Origin: JBAVQS01 sp049694275
GTDB taxonomy: Bacteria; Chloroflexota; Anaerolineae; UBA4142; SHND01
Reading direction: 5' to 3'
Assembly (NCBI GenBank): GCA_049694275.1
Contig: JBAVQS010000262.1
Location: 1 to 42,963 of the forward strand
Length of the DNA: 42,963 nt
Below the pieces are notes generated by a model. The model was given only the letters and a program-made list of their open reading frames with translations, was not told the DNA's origin and did not search any database. Shown piece after piece: positions 8,144 to 16,302 of this stretch. A program made the translations under genes and the position numbers. Position 1 is the stretch's first letter; every line of letters begins with the position of its first letter.

Positions 8144-8308
8144 TCACGTCTCCATCAGCGTGGTAATCGTCATCGTCTGGTTGTGCAGCTCGCACCGGGC
8201 GCCCGGCGTGAACGGCGAGATCTCGCCGTAGGAATAGAACCCGCTCAGCGTCGTCGCCGCGCCCAGAATATCCCGGACTCCGGCCACCTCTTCCCCGATG
8301 CGCTCCTG
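8144..8308 (-). pseudogene. Frameshifted 3' end of the FIST gene
   Basis: This segment, in a different frame from the main FIST ORF, encodes QERIGEEVAG...GFYSYGEISPF...CELHNQTMTI, which is the expected end of a FIST C-terminal domain. The main frame reads correctly to ISCVGRKLV (8311) and then runs out of frame. Restoring one base at about 8309-8310 rejoins the two with the usual family spacing (CVGRKLV-x-QERIGEE). Either a real single-base deletion or an assembly error. Confidence 0.8.
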
Positions 8309-9312
8309 CGAACGAGTTTCCGGCCGACGCAACTGATGAGGAGCGCCAGCTCGGGCGTCGTCGAGCCGATAGCGCGATAGCTCGTCTGCGCCGCCCCGAC
8401 CGCGCCGTCAATCAGCCGGTCAAAGTTCGCTTTCATCATGCGCGCGTGCGCGCCAACGGGCACATCCCCCGCAAAGGTCAGGCTCCCCGCCTGTTCGTCC
8501 ATCCCGAGGATCGTGCGGACCACGCCGGTCTCGCCGGTCGCGCTGCGGAGGCTGAGGGGGAACAAGAGCCCGGTCGCCGGCAGCCCTTTCGCATGTTCGC
8601 CCAGATATTTCTTGTACAGGCCGAGCACCGATTCGCCGTCCAATTCATAAAGCACATTGCCCTGCGACCGCGTGATCAGCCGCTCAGGCCCAAAAGAGTC
8701 CCACCCGCCAAGCGAGCCAAAGCCAACGCGCAGCCGCCGGCTGTAGAGCCCCATCACCGCAATGGTGTTGGGGGCCGGCGCGCAATTCCAAAAGACGAGC
8801 GTTTCGCCAAAGCGCGGCCCGTCGCCGGCCAGCCCGCCGGTCAGGGTGACCCCTTCCGGCAGGTACGCGATGAGGCCGCTGACGAGATCGCTCCCATTCA
8901 CTTTTAATCCATCGGAGAGTACCAGCACATGCGCCAGCGGGACGTCCGGCCCGGCGCCCGGAGCGGCGAGCGTATGCGGCAGGGCCTGCGCCAGATGCGC
9001 GCCCGCCGCGAAACTATCCGGAACCTCGCGCAGGTCGACGCGCGCCCCCGCGAGCTGTGCGTGCTCAAAATGCACCGCCGTGAGGACCAGCGTATCGTCT
9101 GACACCTGCGTACCATAAATCTCGCCGGCGGTCGAACAGCCCAGGACGTGCGCGCGAGGATACATCCCGCCGATCGACGCGATGAGCCCCGGCGCTTGCA
9201 GCGCGGCGGCGCCGGCAAAGGCCAGGACCAACCCGGCATCCTCCGCGAAAGGTGCGGCGGGCGTCGGGCCCCACCCGGAACCCGGCGACCATTTTCGCTG
9301 TTCGATTTTCAC
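8245..9312 (-). CDS. FIST-domain sensory protein, C-terminus frameshifted
   Basis: FIST_N (about residues 20-200: VLGCSTAGEIYGTQVSDDTL, HVLVLSDGL, LTGGLAGDG) followed by FIST_C (RRLRVGFGSLGGWDSFGPE, NVLYELDGESVLGLYKKYLG). FIST proteins are predicted intracellular small-ligand sensors. The start is a GTG at 9310-9312 because AAGGAGA lies eight bases upstream; the longer in-frame ATG at 9369 would sit over the promoter. The final 25 or so residues of this ORF (RRSASGKRWPESG...) are out-of-frame artefacts, and the true last ~55 codons lie in another frame at 8144-8308. Confidence 0.85.
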   Translation of the reverse strand: MKIEQRKWSPGSGWGPTPAAPFAEDAGLVLAFAGAAALQAPGLIASIGGMYPRAHVLGCSTAGEIYGTQVSDDTLVLTAVHFEHAQLAGARVDLREVPDSFAAGAHLAQALPHTLAAPGAGPDVPLAHVLVLSDGLKVNGSDLVSGLIAYLPEGVTLTGGLAGDGPRFGETLVFWNCAPAPNTIAVMGLYSRRLRVGFGSLGGWDSFGPERLITRSQGNVLYELDGESVLGLYKKYLGEHAKGLPATGLLFPLSLRSATGETGVVRTILGMDEQAGSLTFAGDVPVGAHARMMKANFDRLIDGAVGAAQTSYRAIGSTTPELALLISCVGRKLVRRSASGKRWPESGIFWARRRR

Positions 9313-9359
9313 TGGCGCATCTCCTTGTCGCCGTTCTGTTGCCCCATACCCACCGTTAG

Positions 9360-9388
9360 AATCTAGCACAAAGCAGAACCGGCGTCAA
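9360..9388 (-). promoter_or_regulatory. Sigma70 promoter for the FIST gene
   Basis: Reading the minus strand: TTGACG (9388-9383), 17 bp, TAGATT (9365-9360), with TGC just before the -10 (extended -10). It lies 48 bases upstream of the FIST GTG and back to back with the cyclase-AAA promoter. Confidence 0.7.
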
Positions 9389-9394
9389 TGGGCA

Positions 9395-9423
9395 TTGACA
9401 GGCCCTGCGCTCGGCGTTAGAAT
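9395..9423 (+). promoter_or_regulatory. Sigma70 promoter for the cyclase-AAA gene
   Basis: TTGACA (9395-9400), exactly 17 bp, TAGAAT (9418-9423). The expected start is about 9430, giving a leader of about 35 bases to the ATG at 9465. The -35 boxes of this and the divergent FIST promoter are six bases apart, so one bound factor could affect both. Confidence 0.78.
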
Positions 9424-9464
9424 AGCTGCGCCGCTTTCCTCCATGTCTCACCGCGTCTCTTGAC

Positions 9465-11957
9465 ATGTCCGACTCGATTGAAACTCAGGTTCAGCAAATG
9501 CGAACGACGATCGCCACGCTCGAAGCGCAGCGCGCGCTCGTGGGCGACGCCATTGTGAACGCGGCGGTCGAGCCGCTCCGCCGTCAGTTGATCTTGCTTG
9601 AAGCGCAGTTGCGTCCCACGACCATCGAAGAGCGCCGCCTGCTCACCATTCTGTTCGCCGATGTCGTCGGCTCGACCGCGCTGGCCGAAAAGATGGACCC
9701 GGAAGAGTGGCACCGGATCATCACCCGGCTCCACGCGGCGATGAGCGAGAGTATTGCGCGGCGCGGCGGCAGCGTCTCTCAGTTTCTCGGCGACGGCCTG
9801 CTTGCCCTGTTCGGCGTCGGGCAGCCGAGCGAGTCTGACCCCGAGAACGCCATCCGTGCGGCGCTGGAAATTCAGAACGCGGGATTCCGCATCCTGCAAT
9901 CGGAGTTCGTCCTTCAGAACGCCGAATTGCAACTGCGCATCGGCATTCACACGGGGCTCGTCGTGATCGGCGCGGTCGGAACGGATGCCCACCGCGAGTT
10001 TACCGCGACCGGCGACGCGATGAACCTCTCCGCGCATCTCCAGTCGGCCGCGCCCCCCGGCGCCATCCTCATTTCGCACGACACATATCGTTACGTGCGC
10101 GGCCTGTTCAACCTCACGCCCCAGCCGCCTCTCACCGTCAAGGGCAAGAGCGCGCCCATTCAGACCTATCTCGTCACGAGCGCGCGGGAGCGTCCCTTTC
10201 GCATTGTCTCGCGCGGCGTGGCCGGCATCGAGACGCGCACGATCGGGCGCGAGCGCGAGGCGGAGCAGGTGCAGACTGTTTACCTGGATGCCTTTCAAAA
10301 CCGGCGCCGGATCTGGGTCCAGTTGACCGGCGACCCGGGCGTGGGCAAGAGCCGCCTGGTCGAAGATTTCGAGGATTGGATGGACCTGCGTCCCGAGTCG
10401 ATTCGCTATTTGCGCGGGCGCGGCCTGACGGGCGAGGCCAATCAGCCCTTTGCGCTTGTCCGCCGGATGTGGTTCGCCCGTTTTGGAATTCCGGAGGATG
10501 CGCCGCTCGCCCAGGCCCAGGCGCAGTGGGAAAAAGCCTTCCGGGAACTGACCGGGACGGATGACCTGCAATCGGCCCAGGCCCTGGGCCTGCTGGTCGG
10601 CCTCCCCTTTCGCGGCAGTCCCTATCTGAGCGACCTGCGCGGCGAGCCGATGCTGCTCAGGGCCCACGCCGTGGCCGCCAGCCGCGCCTTACTCGCGGCG
10701 CTGCGCCGCGCAAATTTCACCGTGCTGCTGCTCGAAGACCTGCACTGGGTGGATACGGCCTCCTGGGAATATCTCATGGAGGCGCTAGAGCCGGGGACCA
10801 CTTTTTCGGAGAGCGCGCCGGCCGAGCAGGACCCACTGAACGGATTGCTGGTGGTAGCGACCGCGCGCCTCGAATGGAACCCGCCCGCCGCGCAGCGCAG
10901 CGCATTGCACGCGATTCACATTGCCTTGTCGCCGCTCGACGCCCGCGCGAGCGATGAGCTGGCGCACGAGCTGTTGAAACAGGTCGAAGGGGCGCCGGAA
11001 GAGCAGGTGCAGTCGATCGTCGCGCGCGCCGAAGGGGTGCCGTACTTTATCGAAGAGCTGGTCAACTTGCTCATCGACCGCGGCGTCGTCGATACCTCGA
11101 CCGAGCCCTGGCGCTATGTGCCCCAACCGGTCGAGGCCGCGCAACTGCCGCAGACCCTGCAGCACCTGCTTCTCACCCGCCTGCTCGCGCTCCCGCTGCC
11201 GCAGCGCATCGCCCTGCAGTACGGCTCGATCTTTGGCCGGCGCTTTTGGGAGGGGGGCCTGGCGGCCATGGGGTTACAGGATATTCCCGACCTGCTGGCG
11301 CCCTTACAGCCGCGTGGCCTGGTCGCGCCGGCGCCGACCTCTTTTTTCCGCGACGAGCGCGAATGGCATTTTCGTCACGCGCTCTTGCACGACGTCACCT
11401 ATGAAAGCGTGCTCCGCCGCGAGCGCCCGCAGCTCCACCGCGTGGTCGCGCGCTGGCTGGAGAAACAGGCGCGCGAGGCGGGGCGGCTGGACGAATTTGC
11501 GGGGCAGATCGCCGAGCACGCCGAGCGCGCTGGCGACGCCGGCGCCGCGGGCGAATGGTACCTGCGCGCGGGCGAGTTTGCCCGCGCGTCGAGCGCGCCG
11601 GTCGAAGCGCGCCGCTTTATGGATCGCGCGCTCGAATTGCTGCCCACCGCCGACCATGAACGCCGCTGGCGCGCGCTGCTGGGTCGGGAAGGGGTGCTGG
11701 AACTGCTGGGGGAGCGCGAGGCGCAGCGCCAGGACATTGAGGCGCTGTTACAACTGGCCGAGGGATTGGGCGAGGACGCGCGGCGGGCCGAAGCGCACTT
11801 TAGACACGCGGGCTACCTGGCGACCATCGGCGACTATCGCGCCGTGATCGCCGCGGCCAATGCGACCATCGCGGCCGCCCGGCGCGCCGGCAACATCGCG
11901 CTCGAAGTGTGGGCCCTCGGGCTCAAGACGGACGCGCTCGCGTACCTGGAAGAGTAA
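9465..11957 (+). CDS. Class III cyclase-homology domain fused to AAA/STAND ATPase
   Basis: An 830-residue signalling protein: N-terminal helical segment (1-55), cyclase domain (about 58-240; LFADVVGSTALAE with metal Asp66, FLGDGLLALFG with Asp110), then a STAND/AAA ATPase (Walker A GDPGVGKS at 289-296; LLLEDLHWVD near 420) and short helical repeats. Gln106 replaces the substrate-selecting Lys and His191 replaces the transition-state Arg (NLSAHLQ; Asn187 kept), so nucleotide cyclisation is doubtful; such changes are common in this fused family. Homologues usually continue for several hundred residues of TPR-like repeats. This one stops abruptly after about two, 26 bases before the convergent helicase gene, so it may be C-terminally truncated. 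Confidence 0.88.
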   Translation: MSDSIETQVQQMRTTIATLEAQRALVGDAIVNAAVEPLRRQLILLEAQLRPTTIEERRLLTILFADVVGSTALAEKMDPEEWHRIITRLHAAMSESIARRGGSVSQFLGDGLLALFGVGQPSESDPENAIRAALEIQNAGFRILQSEFVLQNAELQLRIGIHTGLVVIGAVGTDAHREFTATGDAMNLSAHLQSAAPPGAILISHDTYRYVRGLFNLTPQPPLTVKGKSAPIQTYLVTSARERPFRIVSRGVAGIETRTIGREREAEQVQTVYLDAFQNRRRIWVQLTGDPGVGKSRLVEDFEDWMDLRPESIRYLRGRGLTGEANQPFALVRRMWFARFGIPEDAPLAQAQAQWEKAFRELTGTDDLQSAQALGLLVGLPFRGSPYLSDLRGEPMLLRAHAVAASRALLAALRRANFTVLLLEDLHWVDTASWEYLMEALEPGTTFSESAPAEQDPLNGLLVVATARLEWNPPAAQRSALHAIHIALSPLDARASDELAHELLKQVEGAPEEQVQSIVARAEGVPYFIEELVNLLIDRGVVDTSTEPWRYVPQPVEAAQLPQTLQHLLLTRLLALPLPQRIALQYGSIFGRRFWEGGLAAMGLQDIPDLLAPLQPRGLVAPAPTSFFRDEREWHFRHALLHDVTYESVLRRERPQLHRVVARWLEKQAREAGRLDEFAGQIAEHAERAGDAGAAGEWYLRAGEFARASSAPVEARRFMDRALELLPTADHERRWRALLGREGVLELLGEREAQRQDIEALLQLAEGLGEDARRAEAHFRHAGYLATIGDYRAVIAAANATIAAARRAGNIALEVWALGLKTDALAYLEE

Positions 11958-11983
11958 TCTTTCGGCAAGAAGGGCGCCGGGGA

Positions 11984-14269
11984 TCACCGCTTGCCATTGC
12001 GCGGTTTCTTTTGCGGGTTAGACAGCGCCGCCAGCGGCGACGCCTTTTCCAGGTGCGGCGAGATGTCGCCGGCCCAAAAGATGTGCAGCTCGTGCAGCGC
12101 CCGCGTGAGCGCAACATAGAGCAAGCGCCCGTCGAACTCACTCTCGGTATAGGTCTGGGCATCCACATCCACCACGAGCCCCACCTCGAACTCCATCCCC
12201 TTGGCGAGATGCACCGGCGCGACGACGATGCCCCCGGCATAGCGCGCATCCGCCGCCGTCACGAGCCGGACCTCGTCCAGCCCGCCGCTCTGCAATCCCG
12301 CCGCCAGCCCCGCGCTGCGCATCGTATCCTTGCAGAGGATCGCGATATTGTCCCACTGCTTAAAGCGCAGTTGCATAATCAACTGGCGCAATCGCGAATA
12401 CAGATCGGCGCGCGCCGTGAGCGGGTAAAAGGCGACGGGCACGCCGTGCCGCTCAAGCGGCCGCGGCAGCGCGGGAACGGCATAGCCCTTTTCCTGCATC
12501 GACTTGAGCACCTGCCGCGCGCACTGCATGATCTCGTACGTGGTGCGATAGCTCTGGCTGATCTCGGCGAAATGATAGTTCAGATCGCCGAACGCGGCGT
12601 GCACCTCCTCCCAATTCGCCAGCCCGCGATGCGGATAGATGCCCTGCGCCATATCGCCGAGAATCGTCATCGACCCGTTTGCCGTATAGCGCCGGAGCAG
12701 TTCGTATTCGAGCGGCGAGACGTCCTGCGCCTCGTCCACGACAATGTGCTCGAACGGCGGTTTGACTCCGGAAAAGAGCGCTCGCAAATAGACCATCCCC
12801 GGCAAGTCCGACAGGTCGATCATCTCCATGTCCGCAACCGAGCCGTACAAGAGTTGGACCTCGGCCGGCGTCAGGAGGTCCTGCGCGAGCGTCGTCAGGA
12901 GCGGTTTATCGTCCAGCAGCGCGTAATAGTCATCGGGCAGGCGCACCGGCGTGAGCCCCGCCTCGACCTGGCGGCGCACAAAGGAGGTCACGCGGTCCAG
13001 CACCTCGCGCCGGGTCTCTTCGCTCGACGCGCTCGTGCGCCGGCGCTCCTGATTCAACGGCTCGCGGGCGCCCGCCCCGCCCGTCCAACTGCGCACCCGC
13101 TCTTCGTACTGGCGGATGAATTCCCCCGCGCACGCGGGAATAAATTGCTGGCGCTGCTGCAAGAGCGATTGGTCGGACAGGCGGTCCCAGAGCGCTTGCA
13201 ACTGCGTCTGGGCGAGCTGGAGCGAAAGCTTGAGCGGGCCGAGGTCCGACAGGCTCCAGCCCCTTTCCGGAAAGACAAAGCGCCGGCGGTGCTCGGCATA
13301 GCGCTCGAGGAGCCGCGCCATTCGGCGGCCGGTCTTGAGCCGGCTCCGCTCCCGGTAGGTGGTCCGGTCGTGAGGGCGCGCGCTGGGCGACATGAGCATG
13401 TCCAGCGCGCGGTCGGTGACGATCCAGTTCTTGAGCCCGAGCTGGTCCTTTTCCCAATCGACCAGCGTCGTCTGATAAATCCCCTCGACGAGCAGGTTGG
13501 GCAGCACGTTCGCGATATAGCCGAGAAAGAGCCGGTTGGGCCCAAAGACCACCGTCTGCTGTGCGTGAATGCCGCTCCCGTTCTCGGGATAGAGCAGGAA
13601 GGCCAACCGGTGGAGCGCCACCGAGGTCTTGCCGCTCCCCGCCGCCCCCTGCACGACGAGCACCTGCCGCGCCGCCTCGCGAATCAGATCGTCCTGCTGC
13701 TGTTGAATCGTCTCGACGATATCGCGCAACTGGGTATCGCGCCGGCCGGCCAGCACCTGCTTGAGATGGTCGTCCGGGTCCGTCACCAACGCCTCGCCGC
13801 CGGTCCACTGGCCCCGCTCGTCAAAATAATCGAGCACCCGCTGCAACTGCTGCGCGTCGATCTCGTACTCGCGCTTGAGATAGAGCCGGCCGGACACCGT
13901 GCGCCCGTCCGCGATCCGGTACTGGTATTCGTTCTGCCCGCGCCGCGCCTGGTAAAAGACGGTCGAGAGGGGCGCCCGCCAATCGATCACCCGGTGGTCC
14001 CCCTGCTGGAACCCGGCCCGGCCGATATAAAACACGCCGCGCTCGCGGTCCAGCGCGATATGGAAATCGATCCGCCCGAAATACGGCTTGGGCAGCGAGA
14101 GGCGCAGCCGGTAATATTCCTGCTGAAACTGCTCTTCGATCATCTCCGTCGCCCAATCATCTCCCGCCGAATAATCGCGGCCGGCGATGACGCGCAAACG
14201 CGCCTGGAGCGCGTCGACGGTCTCGTGCAGGTGCATCGCTTCGAGTTCAAATTCCGGATGTTCTGGCAT
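11984..14269 (-). CDS. HelD-like superfamily 1 helicase/ATPase
   Basis: A 761-residue UvrD/Rep-type protein of the HelD group, which removes stalled RNA polymerase from DNA. It has the HelD N-terminal arm and pre-helicase signature (YFGRIDFHIALDRE, VIDWRAPLSTVFYQ), Walker A GAAGSGKTS (208-216) followed by VALHRLAFLLY, FGPNRLFLGYI, motif II VVDEAQDVSPLE (about 510) and helicase motifs near the end (AKGMEFEVGLVVDVD, LLYVALTRALHELHI). Length matches the family. A TAGAAT at 14282-14277 lies only about seven bases before the ATG, so the transcript may be leaderless. It is convergent with the cyclase-AAA gene. Confidence 0.92.
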   Translation of the reverse strand: MPEHPEFELEAMHLHETVDALQARLRVIAGRDYSAGDDWATEMIEEQFQQEYYRLRLSLPKPYFGRIDFHIALDRERGVFYIGRAGFQQGDHRVIDWRAPLSTVFYQARRGQNEYQYRIADGRTVSGRLYLKREYEIDAQQLQRVLDYFDERGQWTGGEALVTDPDDHLKQVLAGRRDTQLRDIVETIQQQQDDLIREAARQVLVVQGAAGSGKTSVALHRLAFLLYPENGSGIHAQQTVVFGPNRLFLGYIANVLPNLLVEGIYQTTLVDWEKDQLGLKNWIVTDRALDMLMSPSARPHDRTTYRERSRLKTGRRMARLLERYAEHRRRFVFPERGWSLSDLGPLKLSLQLAQTQLQALWDRLSDQSLLQQRQQFIPACAGEFIRQYEERVRSWTGGAGAREPLNQERRRTSASSEETRREVLDRVTSFVRRQVEAGLTPVRLPDDYYALLDDKPLLTTLAQDLLTPAEVQLLYGSVADMEMIDLSDLPGMVYLRALFSGVKPPFEHIVVDEAQDVSPLEYELLRRYTANGSMTILGDMAQGIYPHRGLANWEEVHAAFGDLNYHFAEISQSYRTTYEIMQCARQVLKSMQEKGYAVPALPRPLERHGVPVAFYPLTARADLYSRLRQLIMQLRFKQWDNIAILCKDTMRSAGLAAGLQSGGLDEVRLVTAADARYAGGIVVAPVHLAKGMEFEVGLVVDVDAQTYTESEFDGRLLYVALTRALHELHIFWAGDISPHLEKASPLAALSNPQKKPRNGKR

Positions 14270-14310
14270 GGCCGCTATTCTACTCCAATTTCGATACTTG
14301 TGAAAAGCGG

Positions 14311-14339
14311 TTGACCCCTCCGGCGAACCGTGTTATATT
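14311..14339 (+). promoter_or_regulatory. Sigma70 promoter upstream of the DUF3592 gene
   Basis: TTGACC (14311-14316), 17 bp, TATATT (14334-14339). The predicted start near 14346 leaves a leader of about 110 bases before the ATG at 14457. Confidence 0.75.
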
Positions 14340-14346
14340 AGTCGTA

Positions 14347-14430
14347 GCGTGCTCGCCGCTGTCCCTCTGGCGAGCGCACAGAGAGTTGCAGAACCGACTC
14401 GGACATTCGAGCCGGTTTTTGTTTTTGGCG
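14347..14430 (+). promoter_or_regulatory. Structured leader with terminator-like hairpin (attenuator or small RNA)
   Basis: Just after the predicted start, GTGCTCGCC can pair with GGCGAGCGCAC (about 14349-14380, one bulge). Next, ACCGACTCGG pairs imperfectly with TCGAGCCGGT and is followed by TTTTTGTTTTT (about 14392-14427), the form of an intrinsic terminator 30 bases before the coding start. Either transcription is attenuated in the leader, or the promoter makes an ~80-nt RNA. It matches no riboswitch class I recognise. Confidence 0.45.
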
Positions 14431-14456
14431 AGCGGATCGGCGAATCGAGGTCAAAC

Positions 14457-14930
14457 ATGGAAGGAAATCTGGCCGTGCTCTCGTTCGCGCCCATTGTCCT
14501 CATCGGGCTGGTCATGGTGCTCCTGGGCGTTCGGGCTCGGCAAAAGGCGCAGGCCGCCACCCGGTGGCTCTGTACAGAAGGTCAAGGACTGTCGGTCGAC
14601 GTTGTGCGAACCGTCAGCCATTCGAAATATGGAAACACGACCTGGTACGTTCCGAAGCTCGAATACGGGTATACCGTCGGCGGCGCGCGTTATACCTCGC
14701 ATCAGATCGCTTTTGGGAATACGGCTTTCAAGAGCGAAGCGCAAGCCAGGTCATACCTGCAAGATCACTTTGAAGGAAGACCACTGACCGTCCACTATGA
14801 TCCTGGGAAACCCAAGAACGCCGTGCTGTTGCCCGGAGAGGCGCCGCATACACTCGGCCTTATCGTCGGCGGAGTGGTCATCATGGTATTCCCGATCCTT
14901 GTGGGATTGGTTCTGTTTGCCCGGCGTTGA
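14457..14930 (+). CDS. DUF3592-type membrane protein
   Basis: A 157-residue protein with a membrane helix near each end (about 5-24 and 133-154), enclosing a soluble domain with the DUF3592 pattern: YGYTVGGARYTSHQIAFG, then LTVHYDPGKPKNAVLLPGE. The family is of unknown function. The ATG at 14457 is chosen over an in-frame start at 14349 because the latter would translate through the two leader hairpins. The gene stands alone, divergent from HelD and convergent with the flavodoxin gene. A half copy of the GTAGGGGC repeat follows the stop (14931-14955). Confidence 0.78.
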   Translation: MEGNLAVLSFAPIVLIGLVMVLLGVRARQKAQAATRWLCTEGQGLSVDVVRTVSHSKYGNTTWYVPKLEYGYTVGGARYTSHQIAFGNTAFKSEAQARSYLQDHFEGRPLTVHYDPGKPKNAVLLPGEAPHTLGLIVGGVVIMVFPILVGLVLFARR

Positions 14931-14960
14931 GTAGGGGCAGGTTTGAAACCTCACGCGAAT

Positions 14961-15497
14961 CTATGAAAGCAGCAGCGGGCGGAGGCTTTCGGCCCACGCG
15001 CGGATGGCATTCCAATCCCGGTGGTCCCCTTCCTTCCAGACACCAAACAGGACGCTCAGGCGGAATTTGAGCCGGTCACCCAACGATGGGATTTTGCTAA
15101 TGTCCAGCGCGCCCGCAAAGAGCCCCTCGCTCACCGGCCGGACCAGTGCGCGCACCGGCGCGAGCCACGTCGCGACATGCTCGCGGTATTTTCCATCGGA
15201 CATCGCCAGCGTCATGCACACCAAAAAAGCGGCAAAGGGCTTGCGGGCTAATACGGCGCGATGGGTGCGCATGAACTGCATCGCCTCGGGAAGCCATTCC
15301 CCGCCGTGAATCGCGCTGCCTGCCACCACCGCCCGGTAGGGGGAGAGGTCCCGCACCTCGCGCATGGGGCGCACCTCGACCCGCGCGCCGCTTTCGGCCA
15401 GCGTTTTGCCGATCGCCTCCGCCACGCCGGCTGTGGACCCGGCCTCGCTCGCAAAAGCAACCAAAATCGTGTCGGCATTGGTAACTTGATTCATCAT
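14961..15497 (-). CDS. Flavodoxin-fold protein (HemG-like protoporphyrinogen oxidase/flavodoxin family)
   Basis: A 178-residue flavodoxin-like protein. The FMN phosphate loop is ILVAFASEAGSTAGVAEAIG near the N-terminus, followed by YRAVVAGSAIHGGEWLPEAM and FLVCMTLAMSDGKY, as in flavodoxin-domain/HemG-like proteins that bind FMN and carry electrons. The ATG at 15497 has GGAAGGAAG seven bases upstream. The frame stays open to 15692 and would add a hydrophobic segment (LYGLLVLVWTILTG) if an ATG at 15650 were used. A TATAAT sits just before that ATG, so a membrane-anchored longer form cannot be excluded. The physiological partner is unknown. Confidence 0.82.
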   Translation of the reverse strand: MMNQVTNADTILVAFASEAGSTAGVAEAIGKTLAESGARVEVRPMREVRDLSPYRAVVAGSAIHGGEWLPEAMQFMRTHRAVLARKPFAAFLVCMTLAMSDGKYREHVATWLAPVRALVRPVSEGLFAGALDISKIPSLGDRLKFRLSVLFGVWKEGDHRDWNAIRAWAESLRPLLLS

Positions 15498-15722
15498 CTT
15501 GAATCTTCCTTCCCTGATTGCTACTTTATCTTCCAGCTCTGCCCTCTTTCCTTGAAGACACCCGAATTGCAAGAGCCGGATGCCGGTGAGGATAGTCCAG
15601 ACCAACACCAGCAGGCCGTATAGTTTAGTCTGCAGGAGGTGGGTGGGCATCGCTGTTCCGATTATACGCCTGTTCCCTATAATCGGACACATCGCGGGCC
15701 GAGTTACTTGCGCCCGCCCCCC

Positions 15723-15751
15723 TTGTCATTTGCGTCGATTGTGTCTATAAT
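15723..15751 (+). promoter_or_regulatory. Sigma70 promoter for the GNAT gene
   Basis: TTGTCA (15723-15728), 17 bp, TATAAT (15746-15751). The start would fall near 15758, about 26 bases before the ATG, with AAAGGA as ribosome site. Confidence 0.75.
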
Positions 15752-15783
15752 TTTTCCACGGACACGATTCAAAGGATGGACCC

Positions 15784-16230
15784 ATGGGCCTTTCCCAGTG
15801 GCTTTTGAATACGCCGCCGACGCCCGGTGCGCCGTTCGTTCTGGACAAGGACGGGCGCAAGTACTGGGCCACGTGGCATAACCCGGACATCCGGCCTTCG
15901 CTCGCCCTCTCGCATCGCGGCGCGGTCGTCGCGCACGTCTATATGGAGTGGGGACCCAAGGGGCTGATCATCGTCGACATCGTCATCGACAAGCCCGCGT
16001 ACAAAAAGCGCGGCCTCGGCACGGTCCTACTCGACGAAGTGACAGGCTTTGCCAAAGGCAAAGGGATCAAGCTCATCACGGGGCTCATCCCGCGCAAGGA
16101 TTGCGAAGAGGACCCGCACCTGCTCGAATGGTATCGCCGGCGCGGCTTTCAGGTCCAACCCTCCGACGATCCTCGCTGGGGCGCCGAGATTTCCAAAGAC
16201 CTCACCCAGCCGCCGCAAATTATTTCCTGA
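15784..16230 (+). CDS. GNAT-family N-acetyltransferase
   Basis: A 148-residue single-domain acetyltransferase. The acetyl-CoA pyrophosphate-binding motif is KKRGLGTVLLDEV (R-G-x-G pattern) after the strand IIVDIVIDKPAY; a later segment, HLLEWYRRRGFQVQ, is the usual motif B end (W/FYxxxGF). Length is normal for a stand-alone GNAT. The substrate cannot be predicted. It is a single-gene unit with its own promoter upstream and an intrinsic terminator immediately downstream. Confidence 0.9.
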   Translation: MGLSQWLLNTPPTPGAPFVLDKDGRKYWATWHNPDIRPSLALSHRGAVVAHVYMEWGPKGLIIVDIVIDKPAYKKRGLGTVLLDEVTGFAKGKGIKLITGLIPRKDCEEDPHLLEWYRRRGFQVQPSDDPRWGAEISKDLTQPPQIIS

Positions 16231-16235
16231 AATAC

Positions 16236-16267
16236 AAAACGCCCCAAGGTTGACCAGGGCGTTTTTT
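16236..16267 (+). terminator. Intrinsic terminator after the GNAT gene
   Basis: AAAACGCCC (16236-16244) pairs with GGGCGTTTTTT (16257-16267) across a 12-base loop, ending in a T run. It lies six bases past the GNAT stop. Confidence 0.88.
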
Positions 16268-16302
16268 CTCCGACTCGACCATTCGACGATCCAACTGGCC
16301 AA

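Noticed and set aside
8115..8411. N-terminal extension of the NERD protein to 8411
   Set aside because: The added ~99 residues are Arg-rich, lie antisense or out of frame to the FIST coding end, and no ribosome site supports that start.
9880..9950. In-frame dispersed repeat in the cyclase domain (FRILQSEFVLQNAEL resembles repeat-derived peptides)
   Set aside because: The segment length matches the normal cyclase spacing before LRIGIHTG, and the DNA is not clearly iterated; the resemblance is too weak.
11909..14314. Long open frame of about 800 codons on the plus strand, antisense to the HelD gene
   Set aside because: It mirrors HelD codons in GC-rich DNA, has Arg/Gln/Pro/His-heavy composition without domains, and overlaps a clear helicase with all motifs. 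Similar antisense frames at 1831-3075, 4639-5769, 9417-10667 and 23972-25426 were dropped for the same reason.
14347..14430. Known riboswitch class in the DUF3592 leader
   Set aside because: The two hairpins show none of the conserved core bases of riboswitches I know; kept only as an attenuator or small-RNA candidate.
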